NCBI GenBank assembly: GCA_022539475.1
Contig: VCMS01000333.1
Coordinates: 1 to 58,901 of the forward strand
DNA length: 58,901 nucleotides
Direction: 5' to 3'
Origin: Gracilaria domingensis
Taxonomy: Eukaryota; Rhodophyta; Florideophyceae; Gracilariales; Gracilariaceae
A model generated the notes under the pieces. That model was not told where the DNA came from. It was given only the letters and a program-made list of their open reading frames with translations, and searched no databases. This document shows positions 10,799 to 21,905 of the stretch, piece by piece (positions within the stretch are counted from its first letter, which is position 1; every line of letters begins with the position of its first letter). Made by a program: the position numbers and the translations under genes.

Positions 10799-11119
10799 AA
10801 GGATGGAGTTGGATTGCGCCCGAATACGTCTATAAAGGTCGTAGAAGCACTTATGAAGGAAGGGGTTGTAGACATGTTATTGTTGATGACGGTGGAGCCA
10901 GGGTTTGGAGGACAGGCGTTTATGGGGGGTGTTCTTGATAAGGTGCGACATGCAAGGGAGTTGTACCCAAGAATAGGGATACAGGTGGATGGGGGTATTG
11001 GACTGAGTACTGTGAAAGCAGTAGTGAAGGCCGGTGCAAACATTTCAGTTGCAGGATCTGCCATCTTTGGCTCGAGTAACCCAGCTCATGTCATAGCTGG
11101 TTTTCGAAAGGTTGGTTAG
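10799..11119 (+). pseudogene. 5'-truncated ribulose-phosphate 3-epimerase fragment
   Basis: About 106 codons match the C-terminal half of ribulose-5-phosphate 3-epimerase. They read 'GVGLRPNTS', 'MTVEPGFGGQAFM' (the phosphate-loop region with the family signature), 'QVDGGIGLSTV' and 'GANISVAGSAIFG'. The enzyme interconverts ribulose- and xylulose-5-phosphate and is normally about 220-230 residues. An in-frame TAA at 10796 stands directly before the homology, and the missing half would have to overlap the oxidoreductase gene on the other strand. A distant 5' exon is unlikely. I read it as a captured or truncated fragment; the remaining half has no internal break. Confidence 0.7.
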
Positions 11120-11184
11120 AGATAGTAGCATAAATTTATTGTTTATTACATTGTAACCTTTACGTGTTACCACGACTATATTCT

Positions 11185-11515
11185 CCGTCTCCATTGGAGA
11201 TGTATTTCTCTTGTATCACAACCGGGAAAGGATGTGAGAGAACATAAATATATCCCCAGTGGACGCTGAGAGGGAGGATGAACTACTCTACGTGCTACCA
11301 TTGTTACCCATCCGGTGTCGAGTGGTGACATATTCTTTTTTTGTCACAACCCACAAAGGATGTGACGGAAGAAGAACATGCCCCCAGTCGAGACAGAGGG
11401 TGAGCAACTCTAAGTACAATCACTAGTCCCTAGCTTGCCTCCACTGGCAATATCTTCCTGTTTTGCTATAACCATCGAGTGGGGTTATGGTGGAAGAGAA
11501 AAATATCGCCGGTCG
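11185..11515. repeat. Three spaced long imperfect hairpins
   Basis: Three units of about 70 bp recur at roughly 130-bp spacing (about 11195-11260, 11325-11390 and 11450-11515). Each has an inner inverted repeat (for example TGTCACAA...TGTGAC) and outer arms of the type ATATTCTT...AAGAACAT. No coding potential is seen. Confidence 0.55.
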
Positions 11516-11752
11516 TAGCGAGGTGGGTGGGGACTATGTGAAGAGGGGACAGAGAGATGGCGCTTAAATAGTGGAAGGTGCGGAGGTGTACAGTAGATGT
11601 TTTGGCGGGAAATGGGATGAGGGAAACAGGGACAATCATGGTGCTGGATATAGCCCGTGTGGTTGGACAGTGGGGGTGGACAGCACAGTTTAGCTCGATT
11701 GCACTGTATCGCAGCGGAAACTTCGATCCAACTACTACTTCTTTTTCTGAAG

Positions 11753-12682
11753 ATGTCGAACGGATACGTGAAGGATGAGGAGCTGTTGGCGCTGTTGGAG
11801 GGGGAGGAGGTACCGCTGACGCCGTCACCAAAGCGGGAAGAGGACGTGATTACGGCGGCTGGTCGGATGTCGCAGAAGAAGGAAGTGGCTGATGAAGGAA
11901 AGAAGTGTGAGGCGAGGAGAGGGGATGGTGATGAGGTGGAGAAGGGGGTAGAATTGGAGGTGGAAGGGGTCGCTATGGAGAGAAGGGGTGCGGTGCATCT
12001 GAGTCAGTTAGCGGTTGGAAACCAGATAGAGAGTGGGGGCGGAGAGGGTGACAGGGAGATGCGGTTTGTGGGGGAGATGAAGGCGAGGGTGGGGATGTTG
12101 GGGTTGGTGATGAAGGAGCAACTGGACGATGGAATTGTGGAGATTGTAACGGAAACGGGCGGTGTGGTGCTGAGTGGGGGTGGTAGTGGTGTTTCGGTTG
12201 AGGCGATTTCGAGCCTGCGGAATTCGTTGTCGGTATTGGGAGTGGAGATGAGAAATCATGTGTATGGGATAGTGGAGTGTGCGGGAAGAGAGATTGGAGA
12301 GTTGCGGGAGGAGAATAGGGTTCTGAACGAGAGGTTGGACGTGCTGGAGAAGGAGGTGAAGGAGCTGTGCAAGAGGCAAAGATTGGTGGAAGAGGAGACG
12401 GTGAAAGGAGGTGTGGAGGGAAAGACGGAGAAGGGAAGTGTGGGAAGGGTGGCGGTGCAGAAAGGGTCTCCTGTGACACCGAAGACAAAGGGTGGTGGGG
12501 TTGGGGATGGGAAGAGCCGTCTGAAGAAGAGGCGTGAGGAGATGAAGAAGGTGGTGGAGGAGGTGCCGCGGGAGGGAGTGGGAGCTCCGGTGGTGACTGG
12601 GTTTAGGAGTGCGGCGGAGGTAGCGCGGACTGCGAAGGGGATTCTGAGGGGACAGGAGGAGAGAAGGATGGGAGGGATTTGA
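11753..12682 (+). CDS. Coiled-coil protein, function unknown
   Basis: This is an intact frame of 309 residues from the ATG at 11753; the frame extends 32 codons upstream without a better start. The N-terminus is acidic ('DEELLALLEGEE'). The middle (about residues 150-245) has leucine heptads with an E/R/K-rich helix around 'ENRVLNERLDVLEKEVKEL', a likely coiled coil. The tail is Lys/Gly-rich and basic, so nucleic-acid binding is possible. I recognise no catalytic domain. Codon use is strongly G-rich, unlike the neighbours. A partial gene at the right edge of the window (58356) is similar in style but not clearly homologous. Confidence 0.5.
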   Translation: MSNGYVKDEELLALLEGEEVPLTPSPKREEDVITAAGRMSQKKEVADEGKKCEARRGDGDEVEKGVELEVEGVAMERRGAVHLSQLAVGNQIESGGGEGDREMRFVGEMKARVGMLGLVMKEQLDDGIVEIVTETGGVVLSGGGSGVSVEAISSLRNSLSVLGVEMRNHVYGIVECAGREIGELREENRVLNERLDVLEKEVKELCKRQRLVEEETVKGGVEGKTEKGSVGRVAVQKGSPVTPKTKGGGVGDGKSRLKKRREEMKKVVEEVPREGVGAPVVTGFRSAAEVARTAKGILRGQEERRMGGI

Positions 12683-13150
12683 AGCCGTTTTGGGGCGAGG
12701 CGGGTATACGAGAAGGAGGAGGGTTGTCCACCTGACTTCTACAAAATGACGTTTGCGGAGACGGAGAGAGAGGATGGGAACGCGTGATGGGCGAGAAATG
12801 GGTAAATAGCGGGGGTGGTGTGGACTGGGAAGAAGTGATGGGATGATTGAGGTGGGATGAGTTGCGATTAGCATTGCAACATGGGAGAAAATAGAAACGC
12901 AAACTAGCACGAGTGCAGTTTTGAGAGAGGGTCGCGGAAAAGAGTGAATGGGGTGGTGCGGCGAAGTAGAACCTCTACAAAAACTAGGGGACCCAAGAAC
13001 TAAACTGCGCGAAATGGAATTTAATATTCCAAAATTTCTTAATTTATTGAGTGCCAGCCTCTGCTACCCCCTCGCGCGCCCCAAATAGCCGCAAAACTAG
13101 CTTAGTTTCCAAAGCGAACAGACTATATTCCACTTTGCGGAACACAAACG
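12683..13150. other. Intergenic region
   Basis: No gene or repeat is seen between the coiled-coil gene and the first 490-bp direct repeat. Confidence 0.4.
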
Positions 13151-13640
13151 CATCCAAAGTGCCGTTCCGGATTCTATATTACTTTGTTTTGTAGAGCAAA
13201 GTGCAGTAGCAACTCAAAACAATTTTTTAACATGGAGCACATGGTACGTACCATGTGCTACGTACCGCGTCTACATGGGGTATACCAGCTTAGTCTTTTG
13301 ATCACATTTCAGCGTACAGAGCTGAGTCGCAGAAAAACCTGGCTTTCTTCCACCGTTCAATTGTTTTCAACGCAAACCTGTTTGGGGATGACATAACCCA
13401 CTTTTGGTTCTCAACTGCAGAGAGCCCCAGCATTTTCTTTGATATCCTACCAGATCGAGACTGTATAATGCATCTTTCCTCGCTTCTGCAGAATCTTACA
13501 TGCGACCCTTTCCAGCCTGTCGCACCAGACCGCTGAGAACTCCTTCTGTTTCAGTGTTATAACGCTTGCAGTGCTTCAAATGACATATACAATAGATCGA
13601 TTTGGCTCAACACACAACGTTTCATAGTTCGAGGTTGAAC
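13151..13640 (+). repeat. 490-bp direct repeat, copy 1
   Basis: This segment recurs at 16142-16631 (offset 2991 bp) and appears identical throughout by eye; similarity fades over the next 40 bp. It contains a perfect 24-bp palindrome at 13236-13259 (AGCACATGGTAC and its complement). It lacks TG...CA ends, and I find no tRNA primer-binding site next to it, so an LTR is not proven. Confidence 0.85.
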
Positions 13641-16141
13641 GAGTAGCCGCGCGCGTCGGCTACTTGGGCCAGTAAAGAATTCATCCAGGTCTTCATCAAA
13701 ACTCTCAGGTTGTTTGCGCTGCGTTTGCTGCATGGGCGGCTGGAAGATGATTCTATTTTTAATTGCGCAGCAGTGCTAGAAGGTACTAGCAGCGCTCCAG
13801 GGAACCAGCCCTACACCTCAGAAATGGTTGCGTTACATTGGGGCATGTGTGTTCACTAGTTATGTGTTTCAAAACTGGTACTCTTACATCTGAACCCTAT
13901 CTCGGCTATAGATCATTAAAACCAACTCAATGAATGTCACCAGCTAGTAGATTTGTAAAAATGGATCTCACCGCTATGACGGAGAGATAAAAGCTGGAGC
14001 TTATAAGCAGTCCGGTGTGATACTTTGAAATTTTTTCTCCAACATCTTTTGCCGCAGTACAATTGCTGGCACACTAAGGCGCTCAATTATCGTGCTTCGA
14101 CATAGGGGTTCTTCCTTCGCGCCGTATTCATACTTTTATTAAAATTTGCTCTCGAATTGAATGAAGGATTGGCATGAAAGGTTAACGAAAAAGTTGCGAA
14201 TATTTCTCATATGTTGAACATCATTTGAACAGCCTTTCATGCTCTCAGCCATGCCATTCTCCTAACCGCGCCATTGAAACCGCCAGATTGTGAGCATGAG
14301 GGAAAGAAAATATGAAAGTTTAAGAGGCCCAATGTGGCATGGTGCAAGGCTGGAACCCAGGTTTAAAGCCGGGATCCACGAGATGCGGCTCTCACTTACA
14401 ATTTTCAACCTCAAGTATGAGTCTGGTGTAGTGCGCAACACGACTTGTAGCGAACAAACAGGACGCAGCAAACTGCAAACATAAAAACAGACGCCGAGGC
14501 ATATCCATGCATCGCGTGCTTGTTGGAACGACAGTAGTTCTGAGGTCAACCAGACACAGATCTTCACAACCTCAAATGCAAGAAATGTACTTCTTGCTCT
14601 TCTGCACGAAAGACTAGAATCAACTGATACAACACATAGGATGGCTTACAAGGAAGCGAGGACATCAACCAATGTTACTATCAGAGATTGTGTCGAGCCC
14701 AGTTCTTCCACTACATTGTTGAGGCCACAAAGAGATTAACCCTGACTTCAATCGCTTCGATTCGCGTGATTGACAAGAACACCAATAGGCTCAGAACCAT
14801 GGCAACGGAAGAAGCGCACAGTGGCGCACCGGCGGAGATTGGCTGCGTAAAACCTGAACTCAGATCACCAGCTTGCTCTTCCTTTCGGAGAAGGAGGGAC
14901 TGGCGTTCATGATCAATTTAATCTCTTCGAACTCGAAAGAATACCACTCATGCGCTGAGAGGTCTTTGCCAAAAGTGTTGTGATACGGCATTTTCATTAC
15001 GAGTATTATACGGATAGGTTGCGCAAGTTTGTGACGCAGAACGATACTGTCATGCACCACGGTGCAATTGGAGAAATGTATTACTAATTATATAATTAAA
15101 TGATTGAATTTATTTATTATTTGCTTAATTATTAATGTATTAAATTAATAAAAGGATTTCATCTTTTCTAATACTACAGTACGTCAACTGATTTAGTACT
15201 GCTATTAACATATCTATATAGTAATGGTATATTGCAGCCAGCAGCTCTTTCTAGGGACCCGATGGTCCTCATTAAAAGTTGTACAAGGTTGAAACACGGC
15301 AAGAAAGTCGGCTGAAAACGAACATCCAGAGGTACTGGCACAACACGTTGGCGAAAAGTACCTTTCGTAGAACTCATGCAGGTTGTCTGCAAGCATTAGA
15401 GCAGCGAAGAAGAGCTGTTTGCGAAGTTCAAAATGCCAAAATGGGCATTGGAGATGTTTCGGGGAAGAAGAGGCTCACGTCCAGTGTGGTCAGTGGCGTC
15501 TGTGAACCCTAACCAACAGCCAGTACTACGTTTGACGGCATTAAGTACCACCCAAGCCCACTTCCTTGCAGCGTTCCAAGACTGGGACTACTTCGATTCG
15601 TTCTTGATTCCACTATTTCAAGATCTCCTCGATCTTTAACGAGGAATGGCACGATGCTGTGCAAATGGTGTATCCAGAAAGCTCTATGTAATGGTGCTTT
15701 CAGTTGTGGTGGCTTGGTCGGGCGCTTCAGACCTGCTGGATTTTGTGCTCCACAACGAGCTCACGCCGCGCGGAAGGAGTATCACACAGCCAAGCCGAGG
15801 TGCGAGGCACGGAATGGATCTGGCTGGTTCCACCCTTTGGATACATTGTCCAGAAAAATGCACAAAAGTTTTCTTTGATCTATGTCATCGAGATCTGATT
15901 CACGACGAAATACTGCACCCGAGAAATGTGAGGGATATGGAATGAACATGGGCCGAACTGGATAGGGCGCTGAAGATACAACGAGCGGTTCAGCCGCACA
16001 TATGGTGAGGAAAACGCGAGTGATGAGAAAGCCAATAGTGCAAATCTGTTCTTCGACAGAAGCATATGAGCACCATGCGATTATATGCACCAACGGGGTT
16101 TATGTTCGGTAAGACATCTCATTGCACTGTGCGAGGGAGCC
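13641..16141. other. Region between direct repeats
   Basis: These 2.5 kb hold only short open frames. I recognise no reverse transcriptase, integrase or transposase. An AT-rich low-complexity stretch lies at about 15070-15165. It could be the body of a non-autonomous element or unrelated duplicated DNA. Confidence 0.4.
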
Positions 16142-16631
16142 CATCCAAAGTGCCGTTCCGGATTCTATATTACTTTGTTTTGTAGAGCAAAGTGCAGTAG
16201 CAACTCAAAACAATTTTTTAACATGGAGCACATGGTACGTACCATGTGCTACGTACCGCGTCTACATGGGGTATACCAGCTTAGTCTTTTGATCACATTT
16301 CAGCGTACAGAGCTGAGTCGCAGAAAAACCTGGCTTTCTTCCACCGTTCAATTGTTTTCAACGCAAACCTGTTTGGGGATGACATAACCCACTTTTGGTT
16401 CTCAACTGCAGAGAGCCCCAGCATTTTCTTTGATATCCTACCAGATCGAGACTGTATAATGCATCTTTCCTCGCTTCTGCAGAATCTTACATGCGACCCT
16501 TTCCAGCCTGTCGCACCAGACCGCTGAGAACTCCTTCTGTTTCAGTGTTATAACGCTTGCAGTGCTTCAAATGACATATACAATAGATCGATTTGGCTCA
16601 ACACACAACGTTTCATAGTTCGAGGTTGAAC
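16142..16631 (+). repeat. 490-bp direct repeat, copy 2
   Basis: This is the second copy of the repeat at 13151-13640, with the same 24-bp palindrome at 16227-16250. Sequence identity points to a recent duplication or to gene conversion. Confidence 0.85.
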
Positions 16632-16669
16632 CAGTTTCCGTGCGCGTCGGCTATATGGGCACGTGGTGG

Positions 16670-18957
16670 GATGGGAAGAAAGAGGGAGGGCAATGAGGTT
16701 GAGGGGGGCGTCCCTGTGGATCTGGTGAAACAGCACAGCAATTGTGACTTTTTGCATTCGGCGCAACGTGCAGTAAACGTTGCGGAGTCGGAACAGAGAT
16801 GGGATCGCGCCCCACGTGCGTTCGACGGTGCGTGGGAAAGGCGGAATGCGTTGGGTGAAATACTTACTAAATATTAAAAGGTGTTTTGGTAAGCGACAAG
16901 GATCTTGCAAGAGACAATACGTTTTTGCTTACTTTATCAAAGGGTTGCTTTTCTGAAAGGAGGTGGGCACGCTTACGCTGGGCTCAATTTTCTTTGACCA
17001 ACCAGGTATAGACCACTAGGCCGCCCCATCTATACTCAGTTCCTAGACGAGACCGTTCGGAAACTAATACTATATTTAAACTATCCTGTATTATCCACGT
17101 AGTCAATATGTATTACTTGGAAAAGTCCTGATTTGTATTTTAGTATCAGAAAATTTTTGCTGCTCAAATCCGTTTAAAGTTGTAACCGATAAATTTCTTT
17201 TTCCATGAGAACAAAATCTTATTTTTGTTTGAAACTGTGTATCCTAATCTATTTACGTTTCGTTTCAGAACGTTCTTTACAAATATTTGTTTTCTATTTG
17301 CTTTTATTCCCATATTGTACAAAAACGAAAAGAAACCGTTATTTCGATAAACAACTTGGTACATATAATTCAGGAGGCCTCTGAGTACATAGAAAGTAAT
17401 AGCTGCATGTCCGGAGATATTTCCCGTCCGGTTAAATCCCTATTGCGCATATGGAAGCCGTCGAATTTCAGGTGGTTGAGTCTTCGGATTTCGCCATTCG
17501 AAACTGGGGATAATGCGAATTTGAAGTAGTTGCTTGAGACAAAGCTCTGAACATGTTCAGATTGACAGATATACATCGTTACTTACAAAATCTCAGTACA
17601 CTCCAAAAATTACTTGACCGCCTGATGTCGTCTCCGGTTTGGATTGGATATCCGAAAAATAAATGAGAATTAGAGCTCCAGAAGAATATTTGAATAGGAT
17701 GAGATTACAATGACGATAAAGAAAACAACTATTTTGTTTCAAATAGTGGATATTCTCCAGATGTCCAACAGATGATTTTCAAAACATCGTATTGGATGCA
17801 CGCATAAAATGTTCTCGAAGTACTTAAGTGGCGTAAACGTTTACTCCCAGGCAGTATCAGATTCTGTGAAACCCGAAATATGTATTTTCGCACTACCCTA
17901 AATATCTGAAAGATGCATTAGGGTCTATAAGTGGCACATGTGGAAAAGCTTTTTTAAGTGCCTCTATGAGGCCTCTCCAATCCCCATATTGTGCGCATAG
18001 AAAGAATGCAGTGCATATCTCATGTAAATCTATGTGGCTCACTGCGATTCTTATTTTCTTTAAAAATGAACACAAAAGTTTAATTATAGGGCTTCTCAAT
18101 CGATGCAAAAGAAGAAAAGAATGTTCTTGCTCCCGAAACGCAACTAAAATCGTGAAAATTGAAGTTACCTTTATGACTTCATTCTTTCTTCTTCGAAGAA
18201 AAAGTTATGTAACTAGAGATAGTAATGACATTCTCCTTATCAACCCCGACTTCAGCCGATATAATACGAAGATATCCCGCATGTCTTCAGCCTCTATACA
18301 ACACATTCTGTATACATCTACTACGTTACAATCTTAGACGAACAGCGAATGAAAACTGTCAAATATAAATTGTAATAAGAGCAGCTAATCTGGAAGATAC
18401 GAATAGAATCTACGAACTGGATTTGAAAACGATTCATGATGAGAACTCAGAAGCGAAAATTGGGACCATATTCGAAGTGTAAATGCACATAGAAAGAAGA
18501 TACGGAAACATATTTTTATTGAAAAGTAATGCAATTGAATCTCATGAATTGAAAATACTAAGAAAACTTTGTCTGATGGATGTGTCTTCCATGCACCGGA
18601 GAAAACCACGTCGGGAATGAAGTGCATTCGCTGTCCCAAGCCAAAGAACTGTTGATATCACTCCGATATACGTATGATAAGCTAGAAACGGAGAAGATAT
18701 TCTGCTCCAATTCCTCACATATAGCCCATTGTGGAATCAGATTGGTCTCTCAACCCAGAAAAGGGGTATTACTATTCAGAGACTTTAACTGTGCCAACGA
18801 TATTTCAAAGCAAGAAATAATTTTCGTCACATAAAATGTTTACAATCAACACATTATTGAAGAACCCGTCTTCACTGTTTTCTAAAGTATTGTTTATGAA
18901 ATTATAGTTGAAGCTCTGAAAAACTCTTTCCGCTTAAAAGATATGAATGTACCAGTG
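16670..18957. other. AT-rich region without recognised genes
   Basis: Only short open frames occur here, on both strands, with no recognised motifs. I see no RNA gene or strong repeat. Confidence 0.45.
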
Positions 18958-19704
18958 TTACTGAAGGATTACGCTCTCACTGTGATCATATACATTATTC
19001 ATTCTTTTTGGGTTAAACATGGCCAGCTTTTTAAGGTACTGGTGTAATGGAGATTCTATTTCAAAAGGAACGGATATATTAGAAGGATGTTGATTCTTTT
19101 TAAGTTGCACATTTTCGCATCCAAGGTGATCAAGAAGCGTATCCAGATCTTTTTCTATGGATTCCGTATTTATAATATAGTGAGGCCGTAGGGATAAAGA
19201 CCCGCGAAACGGATACGATATATCTTCAGGATCCTTCGTTTTAGTTGCTAGTTCTTTGTACTTCTTTTGCACAGTTTTAGTATACTTGGACGAAACTGCG
19301 TATGATTTATGATTATTTTGTAGTTCATACTTCACCCTAGACAACAATCTTTCACTTGCACTACGCGTCGACGTAATGTAAAGAATTTTTTTACATCCGT
19401 TAATGAGGTTTAGAACATCCCCGTCTTGGAGCTCAACGTGGCCCAGATAGGCGACGAATGGGGAGTAGAGCTTTTCAATTTTTCTTTGTAGACTAATGTG
19501 ATACCCTTGTTGAGAGAGACAATTCCGCAACGTTCGTGTGATTGTAGAGCTTCCAGTTCTATGTCTCTTGTCGTAGAAAACACAGAAGTTGCTTTTATAT
19601 ATGAAGAAGGTGTAAAGAAAGTAGGTAGCTGAACCTACAATTAGTAATAATGCTGCGAAAATAACAGGAAGAATTGAACCCTTTCTCATATCTCCTTTCA
19701 TCAA
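18958..19704 (-). CDS. Type II membrane sulfotransferase-like protein
   Basis: The frame encodes 248 residues. Starts at residue 1, 2 or 6 are all possible. One hydrophobic segment (about residues 11-35) after a short basic N-terminus predicts a Golgi type II membrane topology. 'YDKRHRTGSSTI' resembles the 5'-phosphosulfate-binding loop, which has a basic residue before G-S-T/S in a P-loop-like turn. 'TSTRSASERLLSRVKYE' resembles the 3'-phosphate-binding Arg/Ser element of PAPS-dependent carbohydrate sulfotransferases. The protein is shorter than typical members (300 residues or more), so a distal part may be missing. It lies alone in AT-rich DNA. Its acceptor would be a glycan if the assignment is right. 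Confidence 0.5.
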   Translation of the reverse strand: MMKGDMRKGSILPVIFAALLLIVGSATYFLYTFFIYKSNFCVFYDKRHRTGSSTITRTLRNCLSQQGYHISLQRKIEKLYSPFVAYLGHVELQDGDVLNLINGCKKILYITSTRSASERLLSRVKYELQNNHKSYAVSSKYTKTVQKKYKELATKTKDPEDISYPFRGSLSLRPHYIINTESIEKDLDTLLDHLGCENVQLKKNQHPSNISVPFEIESPLHQYLKKLAMFNPKRMNNVYDHSESVILQ

Positions 19705-21474
19705 TACAATATTACTGTTGTTAGTTGCTTCTCCGCACTAAACCTTTGTCATGACACAGATGCTTATAATCATTTCTTTTGAAGAACTATGCGTAAGCAA
19801 TTCCTTGCATAATTCTAATTTAGTTCTTTGCTGAATTAGAACAAGAATAGTTTATGCATCATTCTTCAATTTAAACGACATTCTTAATTCTTACATATTT
19901 TAGACATTCTGAAGTACGTATTGTTGCTTTCTAGATTGCCTTGGTTGTCTATAAAACGCATTACACAGAGCATTTTCGGGGAACACCGTTGTTTTCAATA
20001 TATACTTCTTCGAAAGGTATTTAACAAATGTTAGTTAAAATAATGATAGAGAGCGTAAGGACCTACTGGACGGCCACCTTGTTTCAAAACGTCTGACCGT
20101 TTACTTATATTTAATTGATTCCGGATATACGACGCATATGAATTTGCCTGCAGAGAGGGGAAATGGAGACCTAATGACTCTCTTTATATTTTGAGATTGT
20201 CTTCCTTACCCAGATTTTGGTCTCCGCCTTCCCTATGAAGCGGAATTGGGCGCTCTAAGAGAAGTCTTAGCGAAGAGCGTCACCGATTCTGACGTTGGCG
20301 GGCGAAATGGGATCCAGGTTGGTAGCCTAGGGCAACAGTTTTGCCGTTAATTTAAAGGTGCGCTGATTCTCGGCCATTGCGACGTACGCTAGTTGCATTA
20401 GCCCGGCACAAACTCGTGCAATCAAATTGAAATCGATGATCACAAGACTTTAATTCTTGCCCAGTTAATTTTCATTAAACCAAGTCGTGCGTCACTTGGT
20501 CTTCATTTCATCAAAATTCACCGTAATTCTAATAAATGCAATTGCTCTGAAAAGATTTCATTCATTGAGAATGATTTGATCATCTAAATAAAAGCGCTAA
20601 ACTACGGAAAAGTAAATGAATATCCAATGAACGAGCGTTTAGCTTTGGTAGATGAGCGATAATAGACTACAGGATTGCATTCAAGAAAGCACGACGGCAC
20701 GGTATGTTTTCGAAACTCCACGTTTGTGCCCTTGAAATCCAGATCGAAATCTAATCATTGAAGGAATAATTATTATCAAAATTGACGTCACAATGTACTC
20801 CACTTGGAAGCGAAGAGAGAAGGGCTCACATACATGAAATTGCTTCAAACTCGATTCTTGTTTGTTCTTTATCCAAATCAATATTTACTTTGCAGTAATA
20901 CTTGTACCATCTTTAGAAAGCGTATTATTCTGAACCTGAGGAGTGTTACTGGCACAGTTTGCAATATTCTCAAATGACTCTCAATTTTTTTTAAATAAAT
21001 TCCAAAACAAAGCTCTGGCCTTTCCTAAAAGCAAGCCTTCAAGGACACCTATCTAGAAACTGAGTTTCTTCTCTAGATATTTCTGTACAAGTTAACTCAC
21101 CTGTTTAAACCATGATGCCGAATCCACTTGAGAAGCTGTTCCTTTATCTGCCACCGCCTTTCTGTTCATCATAAAGGGGGGCCCATCCCCGAACAAGAAA
21201 GGCATGATATCGTATGGAAACGACATGAAAAAGTCCATAGAGAGACGAGATAGGCTTAGTTACATCTTGTTGTATGCGTTTCGATTTTGCACTCTTCTTG
21301 CTTTGGAATGTATTCAAGGAGGCAATCGTGTTCCCTCTCTGTAGTGCTGTGAGAGGTGGTGCTCCGATGGGTGCATAGTAGTAGTTTTATTATTTACTGT
21401 GCACAGGGTGCACATCAAGGACCTACAACGTGTCGGGCTTTGCCAGCTGTCGGGTGGCTCTCCCAGAGAGGTGA
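19705..21474. other. Non-coding, AT-rich stretch
   Basis: No open frame with recognisable similarity is seen. I see no repeat or RNA gene here. Confidence 0.45.
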
Positions 21475-21905
21475 ATTGATGTCCGGATGATATCTCCTAG
21501 ATAACCCATATTGGAATTATGAAACCTGAAGATGTCCATTTGATCTCCTTAAGATGTCCATATGATATACGTAAATGATGCTCAGATGATGCATGACGTT
21601 TATCCAAATGATAGCCGCCTGATACGCATATGATGTACGAAGAGATTTCCATTGGATTTTGTGATGTCCAAATGATGTACCCTAGATTTCAGGACATCCA
21701 TTGGACATATCTTCGTGCATCATATGAATATCTTTGGAACAGTTTTTGTACATCCAAAGGGCATGTAAAGGGCATCAATTAGGTGCATCCAACGGAGTAC
21801 CATGGCCTATCATTCGGATATCCTGGATGCTTAGAAGATATTCAACTGATATCGCATAGATGTCCAAATTTTCATCTAAAGGACATCTATTGCGCATCAA
21901 TTTAT
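21475..21905. repeat. Degenerate GATGTCC / GGACATC array
   Basis: Short degenerate units around GATGTCCATATGAT are scattered every 10-25 bp in the left half. The right half is dominated by the inverse form (GGACATC, CATCCAAAGGGCAT). The array as a whole is therefore inverted about a centre near 21680-21700. It has no coding potential. Confidence 0.6.

Noticed and set aside
12008..12910. 300-residue minus-strand frame opposite the coiled-coil gene
   Set aside because: It is a Pro/His/Leu-rich shadow of the plus-strand gene caused by base composition.
13151..16631. LTR retrotransposon
   Set aside because: No TG...CA ends, primer-binding site, polypurine tract, or reverse transcriptase or integrase similarity was seen.
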